Notes under the pieces: model-generated
What the model saw: only the letters and a program-made list of their open reading frames with translations
The model's database searches: none
What the model was told of the DNA's origin: nothing
Made by a program: the position numbers and the translations under genes
Part shown: piece after piece, positions 1 to 11,741 of the stretch
Position numbering within the stretch: position 1 is the stretch's first letter
Layout of the letters: every line of letters begins with the position of its first letter
NCBI RefSeq assembly: GCF_026210795.1
Contig: NC_089439.1
Span: 3,534,001-3,598,000, forward strand
Source: Rhizophagus irregularis
Taxonomy: Eukaryota > Glomeromycota > Glomeromycetes > Glomerales > Glomeraceae
Reading direction: 5' to 3'
Length of the DNA stretch: 64,000 nucleotides

Positions 1-760
1 ATGCCGCATTTTAAACCATCATGCCGATTCAAATAATAATCGGACTGCCGACTTGTAAATAAATTTACAAAATATCATCACAATCAGACTGCCGGCATGA
101 AAATAAACATGCTGATTCATAACATATAGAAGTGCCGATTTTTAAATCAGAACAACAAACATTTTATATTACCTGCCGATTCTTCAATAATCTCCCAAAT
201 CGGACTGCCTATTGTACCGATTCGTATAATAATTTTTCAAAAAATAAGTGCCGATTTATAAATTGGCACAACAGACTAACACTACCATGCAGATTCATGC
301 AGTAATCATCCAAAATCGGACTGCGATAATCATGCCATTCTCACAAATAGAAATGCCGATATATAGATCAGTAAGAACAATACTTAAAATAACATATGCC
401 TGTTTTTATTTCGATCACAAATAGATTTGAAAAGGAATGCCGATTCATAGATCGGTAAGAGCAATACTTAAAATAACATATGCCTGTTTTTATTTCGATC
501 ACAAATAGATTTGAAAAGGAATGCCGATTCAATAGATCAGTAACAATCAAAATAACAAAATAGCTGCCTGTTTTTATTTCGATCTCAAATAGTTTTGAAA
601 AGGAATGCCGATTCATAGATCAGTAAGAACAATACTTAAAATAACATATGCCTGTTTTTATTTCGATCACAAATAGATTTGAATAGAAATGCCGATTCAT
701 AGATCAGTAAGAGCAATACTTAAAATAATCTATGCCTGTTTTTATTTCGAGTAAGCCAGA
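1..760. repeat. Left subterminal repeat region of a large DNA transposon
   Basis: This AT-rich stretch carries a dense scatter of TGCCGAT-like heptamers on the plus strand (for example near 32, 130, 173, 353, 437, 521, 604 and 689). The same motif in inverted form, ATCGGCA, populates 12.8-13.7 kb. Between about 353 and 753 the motif sits in a tandem array of roughly five units with an 83-85 bp period, and small open frames there are repeat artefacts. CACTA-, Plavaka- and EnSpm-type transposons commonly have such subterminal motif clusters as transposase-binding sites, and a matching transposase lies at 6.2-8.4 kb. The element's true left terminus would lie outside the window, so terminal inverted repeats and target duplication cannot be seen. 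Confidence 0.6.
353..753. repeat. Tandem minisatellite, about 84-bp unit, about 4.8 copies
   Basis: Successive units start at 353, 437, 521, 604 and 689 and each opens with ATGCCGATTCATAGATC or a close variant. Copies differ by a few substitutions and small indels, the third being the most diverged. The array ends abruptly near 753, after which sequence becomes ordinary AT-rich DNA. Confidence 0.9.
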
Positions 761-937
761 ATCTTTCTATTTTTTTGATTTTTTCGTAATTCATCATTAC
801 CCGTTTTTTTCTATTATTGACCGATTTTAATTTATATGAACACATTGTAATATACGTTTTTTTATTTTGCAGTTTATGATATATTTATTATTATATTCTT
901 GCTATATTTATTATTACTATGTGCTATAATCATCTTA

Positions 938-3060
938 CTATTTTCTTTCACTTTTTAAAAGAGAACATTTTTTAGTAGTTGATCTCCTAATAATTTCTTT
1001 TGGAACCACTAGTTGAAATGGATCATCCTTTTCATCGCTGTCATCGATAAAAATATAATCATTATTATCAGTTTTCTTATCGTCATCATTCTTATCGTCA
1101 TCATTCTTATCGTTATTATCATTGTTAACGTTATTGTCGTTTTTATCGTTACTAGCATTGTTTTTATCTTTGTCGTTATTGTCGTCATTGTTATCGTCAT
1201 TGTTATCGTCGTCACTATTATCCTCTTCATCACCATCTTCGTCGGATTCTTGTGCAACCCAGCTTGACGAAATCCACTAACTGGGAATGTTCTCCTTTGG
1301 TTTGCTTTTTTTATCAAAATTTTCATCTGAGCGGTAACGTGGACGACTTAAACCAGATCCGATGCTAATACCAATTTCTTCCGATCGATGTAGAATTTTT
1401 TGAATCTAATAAAAATTTATAATTTATTAAGCATAAATGTTATATTCATTAATAACATCACGACTTCGCATACTCCCGACGACCGCCGCTTGTCGTAAAT
1501 CTTTATTACTGAATTATTGTTAATTAATCGACCTGATCTTGTATTTTTACTGCGTTCTTTGTTTGCTAATTCCTCGTCTTCTGTGGACCATTCGTCCGAG
1601 TGTATGTCGAAGTATTAGTCGCCTTTATACAATCTTTGATAAATTCTTCCCATTTTAAGTTACGAGGTTGGCATTCAGTCAAAAGTTTGTCTCGTGTCGA
1701 TATCATGTGCTGCAATCCTCTTCTGTGCCGGGGACATCTTCTATTGAAGAGTAAATTAAAAAATTAATTAATTGTATATGTTTTTATTATTAAATAATGA
1801 ATTTTATACCTGATCCCTTCTGGATATCGTGTGTTGTCTTTTGGTATGTTCCGGCATTTTACCTCTTTTTGCAGTTTCCAAATCTCTCGGCGAGATTTAT
1901 GCAATTGTTTTATGATTCTTACTATCTCTATATCATATGCTACAATAGAAGGATTCATGGCCGATTTTACTGCTGGCAAAAGTTTTCTTTCTATTGTTTT
2001 TTTTGTTCACTGTACGTCTTTGATAGGTCGAATTGAAGCGACTGATTAAGATTATTGAGAATATGGACTACTTCATCCTATTTAATAAAACAGTCATTAA
2101 ATGATCAAATATTTAATTTAATAAAGATAAATTTTAATAAAAATGTATATTTACGTGAAATGTCTTACTTATAATTACTTGACATGAGTGGCAGCTCACG
2201 TTTCTGTTCTCTAATAAGAATAGGCGATAAGCTTCTATTGGGACGATTAACTAAAGGTTCTTCATGACTAGCATTTTTTTCGGTTTGGTTATTTAAGCGT
2301 TGTGTGAGATTTAAGATTACATTTCTTAATTCTTGAATTTCTTGGTTTTCAACGCCACCTATTATAAGTCAGTATTTAATATAATTCATTTTGAAAATTT
2401 TTTTTTTACATGTAAGTCAGAATAGGAGCGTGAGGGAAATAATACCGCTATTTAGAGCCGGAGTAATTGAAGAGGAAGGTTGATTTTGCAATATCGAAGA
2501 TTGATTTGTAAGTGTTCCTATAATAATTATGTTAAATCGGTATATGTTTTGAAATGTAATTAAGACTAATTTAAATAATATTACTTTTTGTTAATGATCT
2601 CCCTCTATTTTGTGGTGATGAATCTTTGGATGAGAGAGTGGTAAATTGATCATTAGAATCAGATACTTCATAATAGGATCGATGATGGTTAGAACTGTGG
2701 GATCTAGATTGTGATTTATGTGATCGATGATGTCGACGTGAACGGATAGGGGAACTAGAATGGGATGGAGAGATATGTTGTTGTCGTAATCGGTGACTTA
2801 CGAGATTGGGAATGATTACGACTACGACTACGAGATTGGGAACGACTACGACTACGAGATTGGGAATAACTACGACTACGAGATTGGGAATGACTATGAC
2901 TACGAGGTTGGGAACGATAATGGGAACGACGTGAATGAGAACGACGATGTGAACGACGTGAGTGAGAACGACGTGAGTGGGATCGTTGATGAGAACGATG
3001 TGAGTGAGAACGGGAATCTGATTCTTTTTGTTGAGATCTAGTATTGAGGTTCCTATGCAT
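938..3060 (-). pseudogene. RS-rich/coiled-coil accessory gene, copy A, decayed
   Basis: This is a multi-exon minus-strand gene homologous, exon by exon, to copy B at 8568-10616. From the start near 3060 it encodes an Arg/Ser/His-rich repeat region (2755-3060). It continues across a likely GT-AG intron near 2510-2587, a short Ser/Gln/Pro exon, then a coiled-coil exon near 2170-2350 with an NQEIQELR core. The next exon (about 1795-2078) carries the motif IKQLHKSRREIWK, followed by one with RRGLQHMIST (about 1480-1730) and a last exon with EIGISIGSGL and WISSSW. It ends in a long Asp/Asn-rich tail with a stop at 938-940. Decay is visible: a frameshift before MNPSI, another in the exon near 1600, and a TAG where copy B has the first Trp of its WWISS motif. 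I do not recognise the family. Linkage to the transposase suggests an accessory transposon protein. Confidence 0.6.
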
Positions 3061-3387
3061 CCCGAGAAATTTGTAAAAATTTAAATCTTTTCATTATGGT
3101 ATTTATTATTAAAGATCGGACAAGAGATAAAAAGGCACTTTATATACATATTTTGAATCATCCTATCATTTAACGCGTAATTGCCTAATCAAAATAAACA
3201 TAAAATAAATTATTAACTTCGTTATCACATATCAATAAATTTATACTACATCGCCATCCATCAATTAAATATATTAATAATCAATTAATATCATTAAACT
3301 TAATTAAATTAATTACTTACGGAAGTTTGTTTTTCCGGTAGGAAATCTGTGACGTGACGAAATAGCGATACGTGACGAAAAAGCAAT

Positions 3388-3550
3388 AGGAAATATTTTT
3401 GAAACCGTGATGTGAACGCAAAAAGCGATAGAAAATATTTTCGAAACTGTGATGTGAACGAAAAGAGAGAGGAAATATTTTCGAACTGTGATGTGAACGA
3501 AAAGAGAGAGGAAATATTTCGAACTGTGATGTGAACGAAAAAAAGCGATA
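3388..3550. repeat. Short tandem repeat, about 40-bp unit, 4 copies
   Basis: Four imperfect units each contain AACTGTGATGTGAACGAAAA, separated by GAAATATTT-type spacers. The array lies just upstream of accessory gene A (transcribed leftward). It may be in that gene's promoter or leader region; the minus-strand open frames over it are repeat artefacts. Confidence 0.75.
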
Positions 3551-4288
3551 TAAATATCGTCGAAGAAAGCGTGGTAAACATACACAAATATATCATGATC
3601 GGCACCTCCGATTTTGTAGGATTTATGCATCTGGCGCGTGACACTTATGCGTCATCCAGTCACGTGTAGTAACAAACTGCGCCCAAGGCAGAAAATTAGT
3701 ACTTATTGGGCAATAAAAGAATAACTTTTTATACTTTTATACGTGATTTTGATATTTTGATTAAAAATAACTCAATCAATTAATTTTTAATAAAAAATAA
3801 TATAAAATCTTTCAACTAGATAACATACAAAATCGCCAAAATTTTTTTTTCATTCTTTATGAAACTTGATTAAAAAAACAGGCGCATAAATTTAACCAGC
3901 TAATAACATCGTTGATGTAATAAAGTTCTGAGTTCCATTCTGCCTGCGTACATGAATAACATCTACGGGGAGATGTTAAACCCCATGTCGATAGGGAGGA
4001 TGATCCCCATACTAGACTGACTTTTTGTTTAAATTATAGTTCATATGTATTACTACTAAAATGATAGATGCAAGTTTATCGCGATCATTCGGCGCTGATG
4101 GACAAATCGTTCGTTGAGATACTTGTTACATGCAGTATGATGATTAATTACTATTAGATTTATACAAAATTTATGACATTTTAAATCGATTTTAAAGGTA
4201 TTAATATTATCTTATCTTATATTATGAAAAAAGAAGCTGGTTTAATAGCCAAAAAAAAACATCATATTTACAAAATATAAAGGAATTT

Positions 4289-4733
4289 TCAAATTAAAAA
4301 ATGAAAAAATGAAATATAATTGATTAATCGTGACTTGTGAAATTTGAAGTATTCTGATAAGCTGCTAAATGTAGGTGATTGCGATTGTTGTTGCGATTGT
4401 TGTTGCGATTGTTGTTGCGGCTGCGTTTGTTGATGTTGTTGCGAAAAATATAATCGTAAATTTAAATCATAAATTTCTTTTTCATAGTCTTTTATTTTTT
4501 CGTCGTATATTTTTAACCACTCCACCAAATTATTGTTTTCACGGGAACTTTTCTCCAACTTATTAAGTAATTTCTCTCCCGAATCGTACACAACTTTTTT
4601 AAAGTCCAGCAACTGGACTTGCAAATCGGCAACTTCCTTATCCTACCCCTTTAATTCCTTTAGCATTCGCTCTCTTCTATTTTTTTTTGCGATTTCGCGA
4701 GGATTTGCGAGAATTCAACGATGGTTTGCCCAT
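4289..4733 (-). pseudogene. Small coiled-coil, Gln-rich protein gene, frameshifted
   Basis: A minus-strand ATG at 4733 opens a basic N-terminus (MGKPSLNSRKSS) that runs into a stop after about 18 codons. Another frame then gives RRERMLKELKG, a TAG, and a 111-codon open stretch (4289-4624). That stretch encodes a coiled coil (DLQVQLLDFKK through YEKEIYDLNLRL) followed by a Gln-rich segment of QQQS repeats. The basic start plus coiled coil recalls the plus-strand gene at 11742-12500, so the two may be related accessory ORFs of the same transposon. No function is recognised. A frame change and an in-frame stop indicate decay, unless an unseen intron removes both. Confidence 0.4.
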
Positions 4734-5133
4734 TTTTGCGAAAATAATCTTTCTGGCTAATCTCGGAATTTATAATTCGATGAATAAAGCATGTATTATT
4801 GCTAAAAATGGCTAATAACATTCATTATGCTATATTTTAGGGGGTGGGAGAGGCGCAAAAGTGCCTGTCAGGGTGGTATTTTCCAATCATATATATATAA
4901 ATTGGTTAAAATCCCGAAAGATTTTGAGTAAATATTTGTAATATTATAATTAATACAAATTAAAAAAATGTGGCTGATTGTTTCGCTTTAATAAGTATCT
5001 AGCGGCTTTTTGTGAATCAGAAATTAACTTTTAATATTAATTCAGGATCTCAAAAAATTTCCTAGATAAAAAAATTTTTCAAAAAAATTTCCTATATAAA
5101 AAAAAATTTTCAAAAAAATTTTCTAGATAAAAA

Positions 5134-6178
5134 AATGTCTAACCCTCGAGCTGTTGCCAAATCTAATAGAACAAGAATAAGAACTAAAGTATACTGCTTT
5201 TGTAAAGAATGTAATGGCAAGTTAGTGGACCTAAGAACGAAAACTAAACGTAGGGTTAAAATATAATATATCTTATGCGAATAATAATTTTAGTAACAAT
5301 TATCGAAGCTGAGCCTTCTAATGCTAATCCATCTAATAATTTTGGTGATGATTATCGAGGCTGGGCCTTCTGATGTTGGACAATATACTGACGATAATAA
5401 TGCAATGGAATGCGAACCTTTACTCGAGATGATACCTGCATACGTGAATCGGCAAAACATAAATTCACAAAGAAAGGGAAAATATCTGATCACGTTCTTG
5501 AAAATTTATTACCGGATAATGGAAGAGATATGAATGATGATCAAGATAGAGATTTTGAAGACTATGACGAACGAAAATAGAGATTCTGAAAGTTTTGAAG
5601 ATGATGACGAAGATGGTGTTTCTAGCGATTTTGAAGATGATGACGAAGACGGTAATTTTGGAGATTTTGAAAGCGATGAAGAATATAGAGACTCTGAAGA
5701 TTTTGAAGATGATGATGAGGAAGAAGTCAATTTTGCGTCAAAAGATTTTGACGATGGTGAACCAAAACTTCCTAATATCAACAATGATAATTATACCTGG
5801 ATTATCTTATGGATATTACAATATCAACAAAGATATAAGCTTCCTAATGTTTCAATAGATTCTTTATTTAAATTTCTAAGGTTTTTTCTTTTAACGGTAG
5901 ATGAAAATAAATTTTCATCTTTTCCTTCCCTCCCTGTACGTAGCCAAAAAAATATTGGGAATATCAACGAATATTATCAAATATGCCGCATGTAATAAAT
6001 GTCGCAAATTGTATGACATAAATGAAATATCAAACACAACCGAAGTACCAACATGTAGTTTTATAAACTACCCGAATCATAACGCATAGAAAGATTTCGA
6101 CAAAAATGTAATAACCCTCTAGTCAAAAAAATAGACAGTAATAAAGATGGTGGAAATAATCCAATTATCCGTCCGATA
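5134..6178 (+). pseudogene. N-terminal part of Plavaka/CACTA-like transposase, frame-broken
   Basis: An ATG at 5134 opens a short exon with a Cys motif (YCFCKECNGKL), typical of the N-terminal zinc module of these fungal transposases. An intron from about 5249 could follow. An acidic Asp/Glu/Ser-rich linker comes next (about 5560-5760), then a conserved segment beginning WIILWILQYQQRY at about 5800, and a second zinc-like motif (YAACNKCRKLYD) near 5985-6025. The frame changes at least three times: near 5480, between about 5925 and 5940, and back again near 6083. After 6083 the frame is continuous with the main transposase ORF. Because the last two shifts compensate, sequencing or assembly indels are possible, but decay is equally likely. 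Confidence 0.6.
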
Positions 6179-8404
6179 ATGACATTTCCATTAGTTAACA
6201 TTAGGCGCCAACTAACCCTATTTTTCGGTCGCAAAGATTTTGAGGTGACATGTCGAAAGTGGGCAGAAAGGGAAAACGAAACTGAAGCCTTATTTGACAT
6301 TTATGATGGGAGGATTTGGATGAGTTTTGAAGATGGCAAAGGAGAACCATTCTTCCAAAAAGAATACGCCGAAACTCATATCGGATTAATGCTAAACATG
6401 GATTGGTTTCAACCCTATATAAATTCCCAATATTCTGTCGGTGTAATATATGCCGTTATTTGTAACTTACCCCGAACGAACGAACGTTTCAAGCCCTACA
6501 ATATTCTCACACTAGCAGTTATACCCAGTCCTAAAGAGCCAAAGAAACATGAAATCAACAATTACTTATACCCCATCATAAATCAGCTGAATCGGTTATG
6601 GGAAGGGTATCATATAAAAACTTACGAATATAACAACGGTCGTTTTATCCGTGGCGTGATAATAGGTTGTGCTAGTGACGTTCCTGCGACTCGAAAATTA
6701 TGTGGTTTTATATCAGCTCGAATCGCATGTTATCGATGCTATAAATCAGCAAACTTGGTAAATAATCAACCCAATTTTGGTGGGTTTGAAGACATTGACG
6801 ACTGGTTTGTTGAGAGAGATATTAATTTAATAAGGGAGAAGGCACGTGAATGGAAGAAATGTGCAACCGAAGAATCGCGTAAGGCTCATGTCTCACAGTA
6901 TCATGTTCGTTGGTCGGAAGTATACCAATTACCTTATTTTAATTCTGTGCGCTTTTGCGTAGTTGATCCCATGCACTGCCTCTTTCTCGGGGTAGCAAAG
7001 TGGATTGTAATGAAGCTCTGGATCGACGAAGGTATATTAAATAATGAAAAGCTCAAAATAATGCAAGAGCGAGCCGACTTGATAAAATTTCCAAGTGACC
7101 TCGGTCGCCGTCCCGTTAGAATAGCCACTGGCGACGGCTTTTCAAATTTTACGGCGGACATGTGGAAGACGTTTGTTCTAATTTTTGCAATACCTATCAC
7201 ATGGAATCTTTTGGGAGAGATCGATCGAAAAATTCTTGCTTATTTCGTACGTTCCTGTAAAATTTTAACAAATCGGGAACTACAAAAAAGTGATCTAAAC
7301 GAAGCATTTACAAAACTACTCGAAATGAATAAATTAATTGAAAAAAAATACGGACAAAAAAAAATAAGCCCAAATCTTCATTTATGCCTTCACATATGTG
7401 AATGCGCTTTAGATTATGGACCTTTATCCTCATTTTGGTGTTTTAGCTTCGAACGAATGAACGGAATTCTAGGTATGATATATTAATTTCGCCGATTTGA
7501 AAATCGTATTGTTTTTTTTAATTTATACAGATTGACCAATTTATTTCTTAAGAACATAGGATCGTATAAAAATAGCAAACGTAATATTAAACCAGAGCTA
7601 TTAAAAATAATGGTTGAAAGTTCCTTTTTAAACTATTACCTCACAAATTGCGATAGCAATATATTAAACACCACTTTGGACATTATAAAGCCTAGAAAAT
7701 CTGCAGGAAGCTTGGCTGCACTTGACGATTTTACAAGTGATGAGTATCAAAATTTTCTGAGGCTTTCACTTATCGAAAATGAATCGGCTTATGGAACAGA
7801 ACGTTTTCCCGGGTTGCTAATGAAACTGCGCCAAGAAACATTTCTCCCAAACCGTGTCTTGGACTTACTGGTTGAGTTTTATAATAGTTTGTATGAAGAA
7901 CATTTCGTCCCCATTTATTCTATAACGGGTCCAAATAACGATATTGTTGTAATTTCCAAAATTATACAATACGGTAGAATAAGAATTGGGGCAGATATAT
8001 TTGGTTCCATTCAGGCAGCTCGTCATGAGAAATCATCATACATATTAGCTCGTTTTGAGCAGGAAGATGGAACTATAGACACATACCCCGGTCAAGTTCA
8101 ATTTTATTTTGAACATACTATTTATTTAAAAAATTCATCATCATTAACTCATTCGCTAGCACTAGTTAAATGGTACAGGCCGGCCCAAGATCATAGGACA
8201 AGATATTTTTGTCAAGTAGACGATGACATAAAATCATGTAATATAGAATTATGGACAAATGGGTTTTATGATATGAGTCGAGATAGTATTATACCGGTAC
8301 ATCATATATTAGGAAAATTTATAAAATGTGATTTTAATATTGGAACGAGAAAGATAAAAGAATATATGGCCGTGATTCCTTTAAATAAAAAAATTTCATT
8401 TTAA
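6179..8404 (+). CDS. Transposase_21 (Tnp2)-like transposase of a CACTA/Plavaka-type element
   Basis: The catalytic body of a cut-and-paste transposase, in two exons: 6179-7472 and 7560-8404. The 87-bp intron has GT at 7473 and AG at 7558-7559. This acceptor, rather than the AG at 7530, keeps the frame and rebuilds the family's conserved FERMNGILG-SYK junction. Visible landmarks are MDWFQPY and GVIYAVICNLPR (about residues 80-100), a Cys pair in ARIACYRCYKSA, VVDPMHCLFLGVAKW near residue 263 (the family's D-x-M-H block), and CECALDYGPLSSFW before the intron. The ATG at 6179 is internal to the ancestral protein; its true N-terminus is the broken 5134-6178 region. The spliced product would be about 712 aa. 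It is convergent with accessory gene B and divergent from accessory gene A. The family assignment is from recognised motifs; whether it is Plavaka or another CACTA-like branch is not settled. Confidence 0.75.
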
Positions 8405-8567
8405 AAAACAAATGAATCTTATATAAAATTGTTTATATGTAAATCGGAATGACGAATTTGAATTATATAACATTTGTATTTGATTAAATTATAACTAATT
8501 TTTTTTATTAAAGGATATATCATATTTTTATTATATTATTATTATATTATTGTTACATATATTATAT

Positions 8568-10616
8568 TTATAAAACTACTAAAGGGTTATTATTGTTGTT
8601 GTTGTTGTTGTTGTCATCGAATTCGTTGTTATTATTATTGCCACTATTGTTATTATTGTCATCCTCATCATTATTGTCATCATTATTATTATTGTCATCA
8701 TTATTATCGCTACCTTCATTATGACTTTCATTGCTGTCTTCGCTGTCTTCGCTGTCTTCGCTAACTGGCGCCCAGGTGGAAGAAATCCACCAGTCTGGCA
8801 TTATTTCTGTCGGTCTACTTTTATTATCGATGACATTATCTAAATGATGACGCATACGGATTAGACCAGTTCCAATACTCTCCCCGATTTCATCCGCCCT
8901 ACTTAGAATTCTCCTAATCTAATTAAAAAAAAAATATTATTTATAAATGTTATATTGATAAAGAAATAACTTTACATACTCGTAGATTTCCATTTTTTTT
9001 CATGTATTTTGATTACAGAATTCGATTTATCTAAACGTTCTGGTCTTTTCTCTAGATTTTTTTCATTGTTGGCAAGATTTTCATCTTCTGATACCGACTC
9101 ATCGGAATGAAGTTCCGAGATCACTACAATTTTTTCACAATCTTTCATGTACTCGTCCCAGGTAATTTCTTGAGGTTTGCAGTCATTTAAAACCTTGTCT
9201 TTTGTGTTAATCATGTGTTGTAAACCGCGTTTACGTCGCGTCATTTTCTGTTAAAAAGTTAATTAATAGTTAATTAATAATGTTAATTGATTGCATAGAC
9301 AATTAGAAATAATTGACAAATTTTGCATTTTATTAAATTTCGTACTTGGTCTCGCCGAGAAGTCATATATTGACGTCTACTGTGCGTATCTAATTTGCCA
9401 TCCTGGGTTATTTTCCAGATATCTCGGCGAGACTTATGAAGCTGTTTGATTACATTAACAATCTCGGTATCGTATACTTCAATCGATGGATTCATTGCCG
9501 CTTTTACCGCTGGTAAAAGTTTTTTGTTTATTGATTTCTTCTGGTCACTAAACGTTTGTGAAACATCAAACGAAATTCTGGAACCTAAATTATTAATGAT
9601 TTGAACAACTTCATCCTATTTAAAATAATAATGAATATGATTAAAGATTATAAAAGATAAATATTTTATAATAGAGGTGTAACTACTACAAGTGTTTTTT
9701 AAAAAGTTTTTTAAAAACTGAGGTCATTGGTGATAGTTTTTTTCCTTTATTTCTGCTTATTACGGGTGATAGACTTCGATTAACACTTGTTGTTATACTC
9801 GCGATCGTCTTATCACTAGAATGGCTGGAGTTACTGCCTGTCAAAGCCTCCAGTCGACTAGACAATTGTGATACTGCGCTTTTTAGTTCTTGAATTTCTT
9901 GATTTAATAATTTTATAATAGGAAAAACAGTTATGCAAAAAAGCGCGAAGTTGATGAAGCGATGATATGAATGGGTCCTCACCTAAAGATTGCGAAGATT
10001 GCTCTTCTTGATGATGTTGCTGTTGTCCACCTATCAGAAGTTAATAAAATATTATAAATTTATTATATTTTTAATTGATTTGATAATAATATATATATAT
10101 AACCACCTTCCGATAAATCCGGCAAATTTCCTATTATTTTACAAGTAATTAGTACAGGTCATATTAAATATAATTTCAATAAAAATATAAATAATAATAC
10201 TTTTTGTTAACGATCTCCCCTAGAGGGAGAGAGGATTGTTGAGAATGAGAATTGGAAGAACGAGAATGATAATGATGTCAACGTTGACGAGAGTGAGAGG
10301 GAGGGAGGAGGAGAGAGAATGATAATGGTGTCAAGAACGAGAATGATGTCGACGTCGACGTCGGCGAGTGAGAGGAGGGAGGAGGAGGAGAGAGAATCAT
10401 AATGGTGTCGAGAACGAGAATGATGTCGAACGTCGACGTCGACGAGAGTGAGAGGAGGAGAGGGGGAGAGAGAACGAGAATGATGTCGACGTCGACGTCG
10501 ATGGGAGTGAGAGGAAGGAGATTGATGATATTGCTGAGAGCGACCCTGAGAAGGAGAACGAGGATGTGATTCGCTACGTGAAATAGGAATAAGCGTCAAT
10601 TTATTTTTTTTTTCAT
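8568..10616 (-). CDS. RS-rich/coiled-coil accessory gene, copy B
   Basis: The better preserved of two homologous accessory genes. In transcription order: an Arg/Ser/His-rich exon (about 10600-10201); a short exon with NLPDLSEG; a Gln/His-rich piece; a coiled-coil exon (about 9700-9960, LLNQEIQELKSAVSQLSSRL); exon 9615-9346 (KLLPAVKAAMNPSIEVYD, then IKQLHKSRRDIWK); exon 9247-8980 (RRKRGLQHMINTKDK and an acidic stretch); and last exon 8918-8568 (ADEIGESIGTGLIRMR, WWISSTW). It ends in Ser/Glu/Asp and then Asn/Asp runs. Introns have GT-AG ends, for example GTATGT at 8979 and AG at 8919-8920. The RS region contains frame breaks (a stop near 10220 in the expected frame), so copy B may also be inactive. 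No known domain is recognised. RS plus coiled coil suggests a nuclear, protein- or RNA-binding accessory factor; this is an inference. Confidence 0.55.
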
Positions 10617-11261
10617 TTTAATAATGTAAAGAAACAAGATTGAACCGAAAAGAAAGGTGAAAAGTCACCTATTTAACCATTACTTACATCATTAAAATAA
10701 TATCATAATCGTTATCTCTTAATTAAAAATTAATATCATCGATATCACTTAATTAAATTAATATCATCGATATCACTAAATTAATTATCATGTGTATATC
10801 ACTATTAAAATTAAACTAAAAATTGATACCATCGATATCACTTAATTAATTATCATGTATATATCACTATTAAAAATCGTAAAATGAAATTTACTTAGCA
10901 AAACAATCAATCAACCATCGTTCTAAAATTCGATAAAGGGATGGAGAAAGTTTTATATAAATAATTATTGATTTGTTTGTTCACGTGAAATATTAACAAA
11001 TAATTATACTACGATTATTGCCGTTTTTGACAATTGGAATGTCGAACAATATAAGGCGATTTTATAGTAACCAATCAATTGACAAAAGTATTTTTTTTAA
11101 TCATGATTGTTGCAATTGGGCGTATGTATCAGTTTGGAAACGGCTAAACTATCACTCGTAAATACTAACCATTGTGGGTCCAGAGTGAAAATTCATGTGA
11201 TTTGCAAATTTTTAGACATTCCGGACCTATAGACCTTAAGGGACAGGTCTTATTTAAATAA
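10617..11261. other. AT-rich spacer with short ATATCATCGATATCAC repeats
   Basis: No gene is visible. Between about 10690 and 10880 the phrase AATATCATCGATATCACTTA recurs several times in degenerate direct repeats. The remainder is unstructured AT-rich DNA. Confidence 0.5.
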
Positions 11262-11481
11262 TTACTTGCACTAGTTAAATGGTATAAACCGATTCATGAT
11301 TCTCAAGATAAGATTTTATTGTCAAGTATATAACGACATAAAATCATGTAATATAGAATTATGGATAGAGATAGTATAATACCAATATATAATGTATTAT
11401 TACATGTAATTTAATGTTGAAGTGAGAAAAATAAAAAATTATATGGCAGTTATTCCTTTAAATAAAAAAATAACATTTTAA
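11262..11481 (+). pseudogene. Diverged copy of the transposase 3' end
   Basis: This stretch repeats, in degraded form, the last 80 or so codons of the 6179-8404 transposase. It shows ALVKWYKP, then a CNIELW-like segment, then RDSIIPIYNV, and ends near KKITF followed by TAA. Several frame breaks and a deletion (the segment between IELW and RDS is shortened) mark it as a relic. It follows accessory gene B, so the region contains parts of at least two transposase-accessory units. Confidence 0.65.
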
Positions 11482-11741
11482 TAAAATGAATTTTCTATAA
11501 ATTTGAATAACGTTATTAAAAATCGGCTCAAATCTCAAAATAATATATTACTAATTTAAAGTTGCTATTCTCCTTATTCTAAAAATAATTATTCTAAAAT
11601 TCACGTGTATTTTCATCAGCTTGTTCGCGTTTTTCAGGACGCGTATTTTTATTATATAAAGTCTACTTTTCATCATTCCATGCCTTTACTTTCGCTCAAT
11701 AATTTTTGTCTTTTCATCAATTATATTTTATTAACGCCATT

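Noticed and set aside
368-616. Minus-strand 82-codon frame with repeated MNRHSFSNLF units
   Set aside because: It is just the 84-bp minisatellite (a multiple of three) read as protein; no start context or domain.
353-753. CRISPR-like regular array
   Set aside because: Units are full-length near-identical repeats without unique spacers, in a eukaryotic transposon context.
1013-1267. Plus-strand Ile/Val-rich 84-codon frame resembling a membrane protein
   Set aside because: It is the antisense of the Asp/Asn tail of accessory gene A.
7473-7530. Shorter intron in the transposase using the AG at 7529-7530
   Set aside because: It leads straight into a TGA in the joined frame, whereas the AG at 7558-7559 restores the frame and the conserved motif.
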